Of a DNA stretch of 64,000 bases, positions 41,801 through 55,194 are shown one piece after another. A model generated the notes under the pieces. It had not been told where the DNA came from. It saw only the letters and a list, made by a program, of their open reading frames with translations, and did no database searches. Source of the DNA: Xestospongia muta (taxonomy: Eukaryota; Porifera; Demospongiae; Haplosclerida; Petrosiidae); NCBI GenBank assembly GCA_963693285.1, contig OY848917.1, positions 14,694,192 to 14,758,191 on the forward strand, written 5' to 3'. The translations under genes and the position numbers were made by a program. Numbering within the stretch: position 1 is the stretch's first letter; each line of letters opens with the position of its first letter.

Positions 41801-42056
41801 CAGTGTACACTCCTCCCCTTATCTTATTAATACTACACTATATGTCATTACATAATACTGTATTTATACTTACACTATGCGTCATTACACCAGCAACAAC
41901 AGTGCCTCCAATCACAATTAAATTGAAACTATTGGTTATTTTACCGCCACTAGAAGGTGTTGTATAGTACCTCGGGCCAACCTTCCACTTCGTCTGTAGA
42001 CGTGCAATTCCCCTAGCACCTATTGACCTCAGCGACCTAGCAAGAAACGTCACCAT
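38851..42056 (-). pseudogene. AIFM1 (partial): Partial AIFM1, tandem copy 2 (exons 1-5 and part of 6)
   Basis: Equivalents of AIFM1 exons 1-5 lie at 41874-42056, 41507-41609, 40869-40985, 40724-40822 and 39004-39127. Exon 6 breaks off after about 17 bases at 38851. The exon 1 start reads MVTFL. The FAD fingerprint is changed from IGGGTAS to IGRGTAS. An in-frame TGA at 39101-39099 replaces the Arg codon of the RPPLSK motif. The NADH-binding and C-terminal domains are absent, so no working AIF can be made. Confidence 0.85.
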
Positions 42057-42591
42057 GCTAGCGCCACACGTGCAGAGCTGAGCACCGCCCCTTATTAATA
42101 AGGGGCGGGTACGTAATAAATAAATAAAACAAAAAAGGATATATACATATATATATTACATGTTTATAGTATAAAGTGTTAAGTAGTATAGTCATTCAAC
42201 TTTTTCGTGGTTTCTAAATAGATAGAGTGTTACCTCTTCGGATGGCAACAGAAAGTATCTGCAGGAGCTCAAGGTGTTGAAAAGATATCGGTTACTCTGT
42301 GACCTTTGCCGTCCTGTGACCCAGATATTTTAGTAATTTAAGTGAAGACTCGTGGCTGTCTTGACATGTTTGCAGTGCTCTGTTCTACGTTAGCGACAAG
42401 ACAGTCTGGTGAAGTGGCTGCTATGGCTAAAACAATAAAGAGGGAAAAGCATAATGAGCTAAGCTCATATTTCATACACTGCCAGAAATTCAGTTAAATT
42501 GTTAGGTATCCACAAGAAACTAAAAAATAGTAAAAACATTTGTTCCTACAAAAAGTAAGAATTTAATAATGTGTGCATCACAAATTCACAA

Positions 42592-44313
42592 TCATTTAAC
42601 AAGTTTTAAGTCATATTTGCCCTGACTTCCACAACAATAGCGCCGTTGAACTCCTATATAATCCCATTCAACTGTAACATCATACCCATCTCCAATATCA
42701 CAAACACTAACTACTGTGCCTAAGTTCCCAACACCACCATCTTCATCAAAATAATCCCAATCAGGTCCACGTTTCACCCGGTCATCAACTATAACACTAA
42801 AGCCTGACTCATAAGTTAATACCTTTCTATCAATGTCGACTGTATATGGTACATTGCTAGTCACCTTGGATGACATGTAATGACTACTGGCTACAGTAAT
42901 GATGAACTTTTGGACACCTAAAATTGAGGAACCAGTTGGTATCAGCTGAAAGTTATACTTTCCTGCCTTTGTTGGTGTAAATTCAACTTCTAATTGGTTG
43001 TCACTAGCTACTATTACAGGACAGCGAACAATTATACCAACACAATTATATTTACATTCCCACTTCACAAGATTTGCTAGTGGATTATTTAGAATGTAGA
43101 TCAGAGTATTTTTCACACCAATTTTTGCTATAGTTTTTTGAAGAGTGCCCTGTGTTAATGCCTCCTTGTTAACTTTAGCTATAGTGAGAGTTCCAAGACA
43201 TTTTAAAAAATTTGGTGATTTTTTAAATAGGGTGCGTGGAGTGGAAGAATCAAATATTACCGACACATCAACATCTTTATTATCAAGTTCTGTCAGACTA
43301 TGAATTAGCTGATTCAATAAAGACAACATCTGTCCTTTACTTTGTTTTTGATAGCGTTTGCTAAAAGCTTGACTACTCTTCACTTGAGCTATCATAACTT
43401 CAAGATGATCTGTAGTTGCCCATATTATCTTGCTGTCTTCAGTAAACTTAGACTCAACTTGTTTTAGAAGCTCCTCCTTCATTGCTTGTATTTTTCTTAT
43501 ATACTCATCACAGACTGCATTTATCTCTGCTTCAAGTTTATCTCGTTGACTACATATTTGTTGCTCATATTTCTTAACAAAAGTAAGGTGAGATATAAAT
43601 TTCTTCTCTTTTTCCTTAAAATTAGTTGTCATTAATCCAATCCATTCCATCAAGTTATCTTGAACATTTTTGAAGAAGTCATAGCTATGTCCTTTATGAA
43701 TACTCTCTAACATACACATACAACATACTAATGTATTACAGGTCTTACAAAAGATTTCTAGCTTGTAATCAGAATGCTGAGAACAATAAGGGTCCTGCTT
43801 AATTAAATGAGCAAGAGTTGAGGAGTGAAATGAAGCAGCGTCTTCTAGAAGACTTAATGTATGAGTAGATGACCTCTTTCCTCGTTTGTGCATATTATTA
43901 CAATATTGGCACAAATACTCACTACATTCATTACAGAAACTTACAGCTATCTCACCAGTTATGCAGAAATCACATATTTTGGTTTCCTCTTTCTTTGTAG
44001 TAATTTTAGCAGCCTCTAACTCTGGTAAGATGGAGAGATCGCAGAGATAGCTAGTCACCCCACCTTTTGGTTTCTTATGTTTAACTCTACATTGAGGACA
44101 ACTCAGGTCACTCTTATGATTACGTACAAGACCTTGTAGACATTTTAAACAATACGTATGAAGACAAGGAAGAACACGAGGATCACTAAAGAATTCTAAA
44201 CAAATACTACATTTGAGATTACTACTGGAGACAACAACGTCAACAACACAAGTAGCCATAATTGCTAATGTAACTGAGCATGCGCATAATAGTAAACTAA
44301 CGACTGCTGACAT
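42592..44313 (-). CDS. TRIM-like RING/MIB-HERC2 protein, copy 2
   Basis: Open frame of 573 aa with the same domain order as copy 1: RING, two B-boxes, coiled coil, filamin-like, MIB/HERC2. All zinc ligands are kept. The N-terminal 300 or so residues are nearly identical to copy 3, while the C-terminal third differs more. Inner Met (MATC) at 44259. Confidence 0.9.
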   Translation of the reverse strand: MSAVVSLLLCACSVTLAIMATCVVDVVVSSSNLKCSICLEFFSDPRVLPCLHTYCLKCLQGLVRNHKSDLSCPQCRVKHKKPKGGVTSYLCDLSILPELEAAKITTKKEETKICDFCITGEIAVSFCNECSEYLCQYCNNMHKRGKRSSTHTLSLLEDAASFHSSTLAHLIKQDPYCSQHSDYKLEIFCKTCNTLVCCMCMLESIHKGHSYDFFKNVQDNLMEWIGLMTTNFKEKEKKFISHLTFVKKYEQQICSQRDKLEAEINAVCDEYIRKIQAMKEELLKQVESKFTEDSKIIWATTDHLEVMIAQVKSSQAFSKRYQKQSKGQMLSLLNQLIHSLTELDNKDVDVSVIFDSSTPRTLFKKSPNFLKCLGTLTIAKVNKEALTQGTLQKTIAKIGVKNTLIYILNNPLANLVKWECKYNCVGIIVRCPVIVASDNQLEVEFTPTKAGKYNFQLIPTGSSILGVQKFIITVASSHYMSSKVTSNVPYTVDIDRKVLTYESGFSVIVDDRVKRGPDWDYFDEDGGVGNLGTVVSVCDIGDGYDVTVEWDYIGVQRRYCCGSQGKYDLKLVK

Positions 44314-44405
44314 AGCGTCAAGTTTTGCATATAATTATACGATGATCACATTCTTTGAAGTTAAAAAGGACACCGTAACTACTCAAAACCATATTCCATA
44401 CACAA

Positions 44406-44580
44406 TCAATACTGAACAACTTCCAGGTCATACTTTCCTTTACTTCTCAAAATAATAACAGCCAAGATTCTCTGATCAATGTTGACGTCATGCTTCACTT
44501 TGAAATGATATCCACTTCCAGGTTCACTAGTACCAATTACTGTACCCAAACTATCATAATGAGTGAAGAAAAGTATAGTC
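44406..44580 (-). pseudogene. Relic MIB/HERC2 3' end upstream of TRIM copy 2
   Basis: The same relic as at 37887, with small changes. It lies about 90 bases upstream of the copy 2 ORF. Confidence 0.6.
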
Positions 44581-45334
44581 ACTGATTCAGTTGAAGTTTT
44601 TTTTCGAGATTTTCAGAGTCAATTGAGAAGATATTTGTGTATGGATAATATTTAAACACAACTTTGCAGTAAAAATAGTAGGCATATATATATGTAGCTT
44701 GATACACATAGCTAGCTGAAGATAAATGCTTGCAAGACATTGTACTGCAATTAAACATGTACTTTTGTGAGAATTTTCAAACTAGTATAGATGCTTGTCA
44801 ATAACACTACTATTTGATTTAGATACATCAATAAAGTACCATAATGATCATTAAAAAACTATATAATAGGAACAAAAAGTAAAACCCAGACACTTGTACT
44901 CTATCCTTTAAGTTCTCTGCATGTGTACATATTCTTGGTGATCTACTGGTCAGGACTAGCTATTTGACAAAGTTACAAGTGTAATTAAACATGATAAATC
45001 TCTAGATATGAAATCACTAATTTGGAAATTTTCGGCCACAAAACCATGTTGTCTGTTTCTGGATATTATCCTGTGATCTTCTAAGTCAACGATGTACTCT
45101 TCTCACTGTATGCGATTCTATCAAGACATCAAAGGAGTATACTAACACATCAAGGAGTATACTAACAATTACAATTTCGCTTTTGGCTCTTAGTTTTATA
45201 TTTTTAAATACATCTTGATTATTATTATTTTCATGAAAAATCGAATCAAAAAGAATGGATTGGTAGTAAAAAAAAGAAAGAAAAGGAGTCTGCAGCACCA
45301 GCAATTCCCGGGCGGTCTTCTATCCCAGTACTAT

Positions 45335-48300
45335 TAGCTTTATAGAAGATACTATAGGAAGAACCGAAGAAGAGTTATCAAAGTATAACTATTACATTAT
45401 TGTATTAATTAAATCTACCAAAGATGACCAGTTATGAGACAAAGATAGTAAATGACATCACTTCATACAAACTTAACTATTCAAGGCAATTTAACTTACT
45501 CAACTACTTTCCCACCAGTCCAAGATGCTTTAAATTTAAGTTGTTTGGCAGCTTCATGATCTTCATAGAGCCATAACAGTTTAGAGAGAGGTGGTCGACT
45601 ATAAGGAGTATAGTCCTCTTCACCAAGGTACAAAATAATCAAGATGTAGCAGTGATCCATTACAAATACAGTAATATACTATTATAAATACACAATACAT
45701 GTAATAACATTATTGATGACATAACAACCATCATTGATCAAATATCGCTGAGTAAGTAAGTAACTGAATTGTAAGTCCAATAGATGATCTAACTACATTT
45801 ACTACATATTATAAGTTACAGTCTGTATATCTAACATACCTCTACATACTCTATTCAGGATGGGTTTGACACTTAACTCAGTGTTATAACTCAGGATAGG
45901 AATAATAAATAATTTACATTATTAAACTGTATAAATTTATAATAAAAACTAGAGTGATAACTGTTTGGTAAAGTAGTAAACAAGATTCTTGATATAAAGT
46001 GAATGGTGTTCTTCCTATTCTACTATGATATGATGTCATTTAAATGATCACATAGGCATTTTACTGCCATAAGGAAATTTGAACAACTTAGAAATGTCTT
46101 TTGAAGGAGAAAAGGGAAAAGAACATAAATAGGAAGAATGTCTACAAAACTCACAAAGACACAAAGTCATGGCCAGTTTAGTTGATAGTCTGCATTATTG
46201 AAAACCTGCTGTCACTTTTAGCATGACAGAGGATAGCACACAATATCACAATATAAAGATGACAGCAATACTTACACAAGTAGTAACATTTTTTTAAAAA
46301 TAAAGGAGAGCCAAAGAAGAAAGAAACAATGTAGGGATGAAAACATAAATCTATACAAAAATGATTACATACAATATGTTTTAGTAGCCAAATTTTGGTC
46401 GAGACTGTTTGCTACAACTCTAAAATTCTTTCAGCGGTATGATCCAATATTGAATGACACTGATACTGCGTTACAGTCTAGCTTTCAGAGGGATATTCCC
46501 GTTAATGAATAAAAGCTTGCTTTGTAAGACAGATACTGATGGGTTATTTATGTAGGTTTTTTTATGGATTTGTGTTTCATCTCTATTTTGTTTCATTTTA
46601 TTTCAACAGAAACTTGAAGGACAGTATGCATACAGCTGCATGCTTACTACACTTATTAGTTACATGTGATTAATTGAAAGACAATTAAAATGGTATCCAG
46701 TGGAATGATGGCTCTCAGGTTACCTTAAATCTGTCAAAATATGCTTGGATATGGAGTCACCATGATGCCACTGCATGTACCAGATAAAATCGCTGCATTT
46801 TGATGGCAAAATTGTCACAATATATTTAGGTATTAATAAGCTTGCCTTCCTAAGTTCAGAATCAGAAGCTAAGAACAATTTCATTGTGAGCTACTAGTCA
46901 GTTTTTGGCTTTAGTGATACTTAACTAATAGTTTTAGTGGTGAAATAATAATTGAAATAAAAGGTAGGTGTTTATAAAAGCCTGTACTATTGTTACAATT
47001 GTCTTACCAATGATCAATAGTTTAGCAGTAGGGTCCTTCTCTCGGATTGCTTTAGCAGCAGCAAATGAGGCAGTCCCTCCACCAATTAAAACATATGGAG
47101 CAAAACCTAGTAACAACAATAAAGTCACAAACAATGCCTTTCATTATTGTACCTGGGATATCAGGAATGTCATCTACTTCATCAACCTCAACAACAGGGC
47201 TGGTAGTAGTTGTACTTTCTTGAGTATCATTTGACAAAGTATTAGTAGATATTAATGTCTCAGCTTCAGCTAGAAACAAGAAATAATGAGATAGTTATAT
47301 AATATTTCATTAATACATGTCTATAGAGAACTTAGCAAGTACAATATGAGATACATGGAACTCAGAGTGTAGCACCCACTCAGGCCTGTCAAGTGATGGT
47401 CTGACCACTTTTTGACAACTGATGTTTTAATTTTAGCAATTTAATAATGTTATCACTATAGATAATATTAACAACGTTATCACTATATTAACAAGGTTAC
47501 CACTATTAATGAGGTTATCACTATAGATAATCCTTCTTGATAAGATAATAATCTACTGTTTCTTTTGTTTTCTGATTGCTATTACTCATTGTTTCAAATT
47601 ATATAATTAAAAGCTACGCCCCTCACAAATAATTAAATTGAGCAGTGAAACAAACACATGTTAACTTCACTAGCTAATTTTTCTTTCCTATGGTCCGTTG
47701 TCATTTACAGCTAGCAAGTGTACATTTCTATCATTTATACTACCTAGTATTGATGTCTCTAGTGTTAGTTAATAGTCTATAAGTGTTTACAAGCTATTAC
47801 CTTCAGGATGAACTGCTCCCTCTCTTTGGTAGTCCTCATTTTTCTTTGAATGTAGTTCAGATAGTCCAATCAATGAAGACCGATTACGTCTGTGATGTAA
47901 ATACTATAAAATGTGCATTTTGAAATTAAGTAATAATTATTATTGACTAAAGCTACATAATTTTACTGTTTTATTTTGTAATATATTGACATGCATTGGT
48001 TTTTTATTACTCAGGACAACTGTCTATTCTTCAACTTAGAAATTTCAGAATGTAATTTATTATTGTTGACATACATTATTATTATGTATACTTTCAGTGT
48101 ACACTCCTCCCCTTATCTTATTAATACTACACTATATGTCATTACACAATACTGTATTTATACTTACACTATATGTCATTACACCAGCAACAACAGTGCC
48201 TCCAATCACAATTAAATTGAAACTATTGGTTATTTTACCGCCACTAGAAGGTGTTGCATAGTACCTCGGACCAACCTTCCACTTCGTCGGTAGACGTGCA

Positions 48301-48350
48301 ATTCCCCTAGCACCAATTGACCTCAGCGACCTAGCAAGGAACGTCGCCAT
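45335..48350 (-). pseudogene. AIFM1 (partial): Partial AIFM1, tandem copy 3
   Basis: Exon equivalents: 48168-48350, 47801-47903, 47153-47269, 47008-47106 and 45500-45623. It is truncated in exon 6 at about 45335. The coding text of exons 1-5 is open, but the exon 5 acceptor CCTAG has become CCTTG (45624-45625), so correct splicing to exon 5 is lost. Confidence 0.85.
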
Positions 48351-48897
48351 GCTAGCGCCACACTTGCAGAGTCTGAGCATCGCCCCTTCTTAATAAGGGG
48401 CGGGTATGTAATAAATAAATAAAACAAAAAGGATATATATATATATATATATATATTATTACATGTTTATATTATAAAGTGTTAAGTAGTATAGTCATTC
48501 AACTTTTTCGTGGTTCCTAAATAGATACAGTGTTACCTCTTCGGATGGCAACAGAAAGTATCTGCAGGAGCTCAAGGTGTTGAAAAGATATGGGCTACTC
48601 TGTGACCTTTGCCGTCCTGTGACCCAGATATTTTAGTAATTTAAGTGAAGACTCGTGGCTGTCTTGACACGTTTGCAGTGTTCTGTTCTATGTTAGCGAC
48701 AAGACAGTCTGGTGAAGTGGCTGGTATGGCTAAAACAATAAAGAGGGAAAAGCATAATGAGCTAAGCTCATATTTCATACACTGCCAGAAATTCAGTTAA
48801 ATTGTTAGGTATCCACAAGAAACTAAAAAATAGTAAAAACATTTGTTCCTACAAAAAGTAAAAATTTAATAATGTGTGCATCACAAATTCACAATCA

Positions 48898-50616
48898 TTA
48901 AACAAGTTTTAAGTCATATTTGCCCTGAAATCCACAACAATAGCGCCGTTGAACTCCTGTAATATCCCATTCAACTGTAACATCATACCCATCTCCAATA
49001 TCACAAATACCAACTACTGTGCCTAAGTTCCCAGCACCACCATCTTCATCAAAATAATTCCAATCAGGTCCACGTTTCACCCGATCATCAACTATAACAC
49101 TAAAGCCTGACTCATAAGTCGATACCTTTCTATCAATGTGGACTCTAGATAATACATTGCTAGTCACCTTGGATGGCATGTAATGACTACTGGCTACAGT
49201 AATGATGAACTTTTGGACACCTAAAATTGAGGAACCAGTTGGTATCAGCTGAAAGTTATACTTTCCTGCCTTTGTTGGTGTAAATTCAACTTGTATTTGG
49301 TCGTCACTAGCTACTATTACTGGACAGCGAACAATTATACCACCACAATTATATTTACATTCCCACTTCACAAGATTTGCTAGTGGATTATTTAGAACAT
49401 AGATCAGAGTATTTTTCACACCTATTTTCGCAATAGTTTTTTGAAGAGTGCCCTGTGTTAATGCCTCTTTGTTAACTTGAGCTATAGTGAGAGTTCCAAG
49501 ACTTGTTATAAAATTATGTGATTTTTTAAATAAGATTCGAGGAATAGAAGAATAAAATATTACCGACACGTCAACATCTTTATCATCAAGTTCTGTCAGA
49601 CTACGAAGAAGTTGATTCAATAAAGACAACATCTGTCCTCTACTTTGTTTTTGATAGCGTTTGCTAAATGCTTGACTACTCTTGACTTGAGCTATCATAA
49701 CTTCAAGATGATCTGTAGTTGCCCATATTATTTTGCTGTCTCCAGTAAACTTGGACTCAACTTGTTTTAGAAGCTCCTCCTTCATTGCTTGTATTTTTCT
49801 TATATACTCATCATAGACTGCATTTATCTCTGCTTCAAGTTTATCTCGTTGACTACATATTTGTTGCTCATATTTCTTAACAAAAGTAAGGTGAGATATA
49901 AATTTCTTCTCTTTTTCCTTAAAATTAGTTGTCATTAATCCAATCCATTCCATCAAGTTATCTTGAACATTTTTGAAGAAGTCATAGCTATGTCCTTTAT
50001 GAATACTCTCTAACATACACATACAACATACTAATGTATTACAGGTCTTACAAAAGATTTCTAGCTTGTAATCAGAATGCTGAGAACAATAAGGGTCCTG
50101 CTTAATTAAATGAGCAAGAGTTGAGGAGTGAAATGAAGCAGCGTCTTCTAGAAGACTTAATGTATGAGTAGATGACCTCTTTCCTCGTTTGTGCATATTA
50201 TTACAATATTGGCACAAATACTCACTACATTCATTACAGAAACTTACAGCTATCTCACCAGTTATGCAGAAATCACATATTTTGGTTTCCTCTTTCTTTG
50301 TAGTAATTTTAGCAGCCTCTAACTCTGGTAAGATGGAGAGATCGCAGAGATAGCTAGTCACCCCACCTTTTGGTTTCTTATGTTTAACTCTACATTGAGG
50401 ACAACTCAGGTCACTCTTATGATTACGTACAAGACCTTGTAGACATTTTAAACAATACGTATGAAGACAAGGAAGAACACGAGGATCACTAAAGAATTCT
50501 AAACAAATACTACATTTGAGATTACTACTGGAGACAACAACGTCAACAACACAAGTAGCCATAATTGCTAATGTAACTGAGCATGCGCATAATAGTAAAC
50601 TAACGACTGCTGACAT
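48898..50616 (-). CDS. TRIM-like RING/MIB-HERC2 protein, copy 3
   Basis: 572 aa with the same domain order as copy 1. A one-base deletion upstream opens the frame further (to 50721), which is not a better start, since those codons are 5' flank in the other copies. The N-terminal half matches copy 2 almost exactly; the C-terminal part (RVHIDRKVSTYESGF, EWDITGVQRRYCCG) matches copy 4. All RING and B-box ligands are kept. Confidence 0.9.
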   Translation of the reverse strand: MSAVVSLLLCACSVTLAIMATCVVDVVVSSSNLKCSICLEFFSDPRVLPCLHTYCLKCLQGLVRNHKSDLSCPQCRVKHKKPKGGVTSYLCDLSILPELEAAKITTKKEETKICDFCITGEIAVSFCNECSEYLCQYCNNMHKRGKRSSTHTLSLLEDAASFHSSTLAHLIKQDPYCSQHSDYKLEIFCKTCNTLVCCMCMLESIHKGHSYDFFKNVQDNLMEWIGLMTTNFKEKEKKFISHLTFVKKYEQQICSQRDKLEAEINAVYDEYIRKIQAMKEELLKQVESKFTGDSKIIWATTDHLEVMIAQVKSSQAFSKRYQKQSRGQMLSLLNQLLRSLTELDDKDVDVSVIFYSSIPRILFKKSHNFITSLGTLTIAQVNKEALTQGTLQKTIAKIGVKNTLIYVLNNPLANLVKWECKYNCGGIIVRCPVIVASDDQIQVEFTPTKAGKYNFQLIPTGSSILGVQKFIITVASSHYMPSKVTSNVLSRVHIDRKVSTYESGFSVIVDDRVKRGPDWNYFDEDGGAGNLGTVVGICDIGDGYDVTVEWDITGVQRRYCCGFQGKYDLKLV

Positions 50617-50707
50617 AGCGTCAGTTTTGCATATAATTATACGATGATCACATTCTTTGAAGTTAAAAAGGACACCGTAACTACTCAAAACCATATTCCA
50701 TACACAA

Positions 50708-50882
50708 TCAATATTGAACAACTTTCAGGTCATACTTTCCTTTACTTCTCAAAATAATAACAGCCAAGATTCTCTGATCAATGTTGACGTCATGCTTCAC
50801 TTTGAAATGATATCCACTTCCAGGTTCACTAGTACCAATTACTGTACCCAAACTATCATAATGAGTGAAGAAAAGTATAGTC
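50708..50882 (-). pseudogene. Relic MIB/HERC2 3' end upstream of TRIM copy 3
   Basis: The same relic as at 37887 and 44406. Confidence 0.6.
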
Positions 50883-51636
50883 ACTGATTCAGTTGAAGTT
50901 TTTTTTCGAGATTTTCAGAGTCAATTGAGAAGATATTTGTGTATGGATAATATTTAAACACAACTTTGCAGTAAAAATAGTAGGCATATATATATGTAGC
51001 TTGATACACATAGCTAGCTGAAGATAAATGCTTGCAAGACATTGTACTGCAATTAAACATGTACTTTTGTGAGAATTTTCAAACTAGTATAGATGCTTGT
51101 CAATAACACTACTATTTGATTTAGATACATCAATAAAGTACCATAATGATCATTAAAAGACTATATAATAGGAACAAAAAGTAAAACCCAGACACTTGTA
51201 CTCTATCCTTTAAGTTCTCTGCATGTGTACATATTCTTGGTGATCTACTGGTCAGGACTAGCTATTTGACAAAGTTACAAGTGTAATTAAACATGATAAA
51301 TCTCTAGATATGAAATCACTAATTTGGAAATTTTCGGCCACAAAACCATGTTGTCTGTTTCTGGATATTATCCTGTGATCTTCTAAGTCAACGATGTACT
51401 CTTCTCACTGTATGCGATTCTATCAAGACATCAAAGGAGTATACTAACACATCAAGGAGTATACTAACAATTACAATTTCGCTTTTGGCTCTTAGTTTTA
51501 TATTTTTAAATACATCTTAATTATTATTATTTTCATGAAAAATCGAATCAAAAAGAATGGATTGGTAGTAAAAAAAAGAAAGAAAAGGAGTCTGCAGCAC
51601 CAGCAATTCCCGGGCGGTCTTCTATCCCAGTACTAT

Positions 51637-54600
51637 TAGCTTTATAGAAGATACTATAGGAAGAACCGAAGAAGAGTTATCAAAGTATAACTATTACATT
51701 ATTGTATTAATTAAATCTACCAAAGATGACCAGTTATGAGACAAAGATAGTAAATGACATCACTTCATACAAACTTAACTATTCAAGGCAATTTAACTTA
51801 CTCAACTACTTTCCCACCAGTCCAAGATGCTTTAAATTTGAGTTGTTTGGCAGCTTCATGATCTTCATAGAGCCATAACAGTTTAGAGAGAGGTGGTCGA
51901 CTATAAGGAGTATAGTCCTCTTCACCTAGGTACAAAATAATCAAGATGTAGCAGTGATCCATTACAAATACAGTAATATACTATTATAAATACACAATAC
52001 ATGTAATAACATTATTGATGACATAACAACCATCATTGATCAAATATCGCTGAGTAAGTAAGTAACTGAATTGTAAGTCCAATAGATGATCTAACTACAT
52101 TTACTACATATTATAAGTTACAGTCTGTATATCTAACATACCTCTACATACTCTATTCAGGATGGGTTTGATACTTAACTCAGTGTTATAACTTAGGATA
52201 GGAATAATAAATGATTTACATTATTAAACTGTATAAATTTATAATAAAAACTAGAGTGATAACTGTTTGATAAAGTAGTAAACAAGATTCTTGATATAAA
52301 GTGAATGGTGTTCTTCCCATTCTACTATGATATGATGTCATTCAAATGATCACATAGGCATTTTACTGCCATAAGGAAATTTGAACAACTTAGAAATGTC
52401 TTTTGAAGGAGAAAAGGGAAAAGAACATAAAAAATAGGAAGAATGTCTACAAAACTCACAAAGACACAAAGTCATGGCCAGTTTAGTTGATAGTCTGCAT
52501 TATTGAAAACCTGCTGTCACTTTTAGCATGACAGAGGATAGCACACAATATCACAATATAAAGATGACAGCAATACTTACACAAGTAGTAACATTTTTTT
52601 AAAAATAAAGGAGAGCCAAAGAAGAAAGAAACAATGTAGGGATGACAACATAAATCTATACAAAAATGATTACATACAATATGTTTTAGTAGCCAAATTT
52701 TGGTCGAGACTGTTTGCTACAACTCTAAAATTCTTTCAGCGGTATGATCCAATATTGAATGACACTGATACTGCTATACAGTCTAGCTTTCAGAGGGATA
52801 TTCCCGTTAATGAATAAAAGCTTGCTTTGTAAGACAGATACTGATGGGTTATTTATGTAGGTTTTTTTATGGATTTGTGTTTCATCTCTATTTTGTTTCA
52901 TTTTATTTCAACAGAATCTTGAAGGACAGTATGCATACAGCTGCATGGTTACTACACTTATTAGTTACATGTGATTAATTGAAAGACAATTAAAATGTTA
53001 TCCAGTGGAATGATGGCTCTCAGGTTACCTTAAATCTGTCAAAATATGCTTGGATATGGAGTCACCATGATGCCACTGCATGTACCAGATAAAATCGCTG
53101 CATTTTGATGGCAAAATTGTCACAATATATTTAGGTATTAATAAGCTTGCCTTCCTAAGTTCAGAATCAGAAGCTAAGAACAATTTCATTATGAAGCTAC
53201 TAGTCAGTTTTTGGCTTTAGTGATACTTAACTAGTAGTTTTAGTGGTGAAAAAATAATTGAAATAAAAGGTAGGTGTTTATAAAAGCCTGTACTATTGTT
53301 ACAATTGTCTTACCAATGATCAATAGTTTAGCAGTAGGGTCCTTCTCTCGAATTGCTTTAGCAGCAGCAAAGGAGGCAGTCCCTCCACCAATTAAAACAT
53401 ATGGAGCAAAACCTAGTAACAACAATAAAGTCACAAACGATGCCTTTCATTATTGTACCTGGGATATCAGGAATGTCATCTACTTCATCAACCTCAACAA
53501 CAGGGCTGGTAGTAGTTGTACTTTCTTGAGTATCATTTGACAAAGTATTAGTAGATATTAATGTCTCAGCTTCAGCTAGAAACAAGAAATAATGAGATAG
53601 TTATATAATATTTCATTAATACATGTCTATAGAGAACTTAGCAAGTACAATATGAGATACATGGAACTCAGAGTGTAGCACCCACTCAGGCCTGTCAAGT
53701 GATGGTCTGACCACTTTTTGACAACTGATGTTTTAATTTTAGCAATTTAATAATGTTATCACTATAGATAATATTAACAACGTTATCACTATATTAACAA
53801 GGTTACCACTATTAATGAGGTTATCACTATAGATAATCCTTCTTGATAAGATAATAATCTACTGTTTCTTTTGTTTTCTGATTGCTATTACTCATTGTTT
53901 CAAATTATATAATTAAAAGCTACGCCCCTCACAAATAATTAAATTGAGCAGTGAAACAAACACATGTTAACTTCACTAGCTAATTTTTCTTTCCTATGGC
54001 CAGTTGTCATTTACAGTTAGCAAGTGTACATTTCTATCATTTATACTACCTAGTATTGATACCTCTAGTGTTATTTGATAGTCTATAAGTGTTTACAAGC
54101 TATTACCTTCAGGATGAATTGCTCCCTCTCTTTGGTAGTCCTCACTCTTCTTTGAATGTAGTTCAGATAGTCCAATCAATGAAGACTGATTACATCTGTG
54201 ATGTAAGTATTATAAAATGTGCATTTTGAAATTAAGTAACAATTATTATTGACTAAAGCTACATAATTTTACTGTTTTATTTTGTAATATATTGACATGC
54301 ATTGGTTTTTTATTACTCAGGACAACTGTCTATTCTTCAACTTAGAAATTTCAGAATGTAATTTCTTATTGTTGACATATATTATTATTATGTATACTTT
54401 CAGTGTACACTCCTCCCCTTATCTTATTAATACTACACTATATGTCATTACACAATACTGTATTTATACTTACACTATATGTCATTACACCAGCAACAAC
54501 AGTGCCTCCAATCACAATTAAATTGAAACTATTGGTTATTTTATCGCCACTAGAAGGTGTTGCATAGTACCTCGGACCAACATTCCACTTCGTCGGTAGA

Positions 54601-54656
54601 CGTGCAATTCCCCTAGCACCAATTGACCTCAGTGACCTAGCAAGGAACGTCGCCAT
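51637..54656 (-). pseudogene. AIFM1 (partial): Partial AIFM1, tandem copy 4
   Basis: Exon equivalents: 54474-54656, 54107-54209, 53459-53575, 53314-53412 and 51802-51925. It is truncated in exon 6 at about 51637. The exon 2 acceptor TATAG has become TATAA (54210). The remaining coding text is open and the GGGTAS fingerprint is intact. Confidence 0.85.
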
Positions 54657-55194
54657 GTTAGCGCCACACGTGCAGAGCTGAGCACCGCCCCTTATTAATA
54701 AGGGGCGGGTACGTAATAAATAAATAAAACAAAAAAGGATATATATATATATATATTACATGTTGATAGTATAAAGTGTTAAGTAGTATAGTCATTCAAC
54801 GTTTTCGTGGTTCCTAAATAGATAGAGTGTTACCTCTTCGGATGGCAACAGAAAGTATCTGCAGGAGCTCACGGTGTTGAAAAGATATGGGCTACTCTGT
54901 GACCTTTGCCGTCCTGTGACCCAGATATTTTAGTAATTTAAGTGAAGACTCGTGGCTGTCTTGACACGTTTGCAGTGTTCTGTTCTACGTTAGCGACAAG
55001 ACAGTCTGGTGAAGTGGCTGCTATGGCTAAAACAATAAAGAGGGAAAAGCATAATGAGCTGAGCTCATATTTCATACACTGCCAGAAATTCAGTTAAATT
55101 GTTAGGTATCCACAAGAAACTAAAAAATAGTAAAAACATTTGTTTCTACAATAAGTAAGAATTTAATAATGTGTGCATCATAAATTCAAAATCA

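Noticed and set aside
45086..45304. 72-codon ORF after the exon 6 junction in unit 3
   Set aside because: Needs a TTG start, is not in frame with the truncated AIFM1 exon 6, and is not kept cleanly in all units.
40684..53540. Plus-strand ORFs opposite AIFM1 exons 3-4 (34219, 40684, 46968, 53274)
   Set aside because: Antisense shadows of conserved exons, repeated because the exons are repeated.
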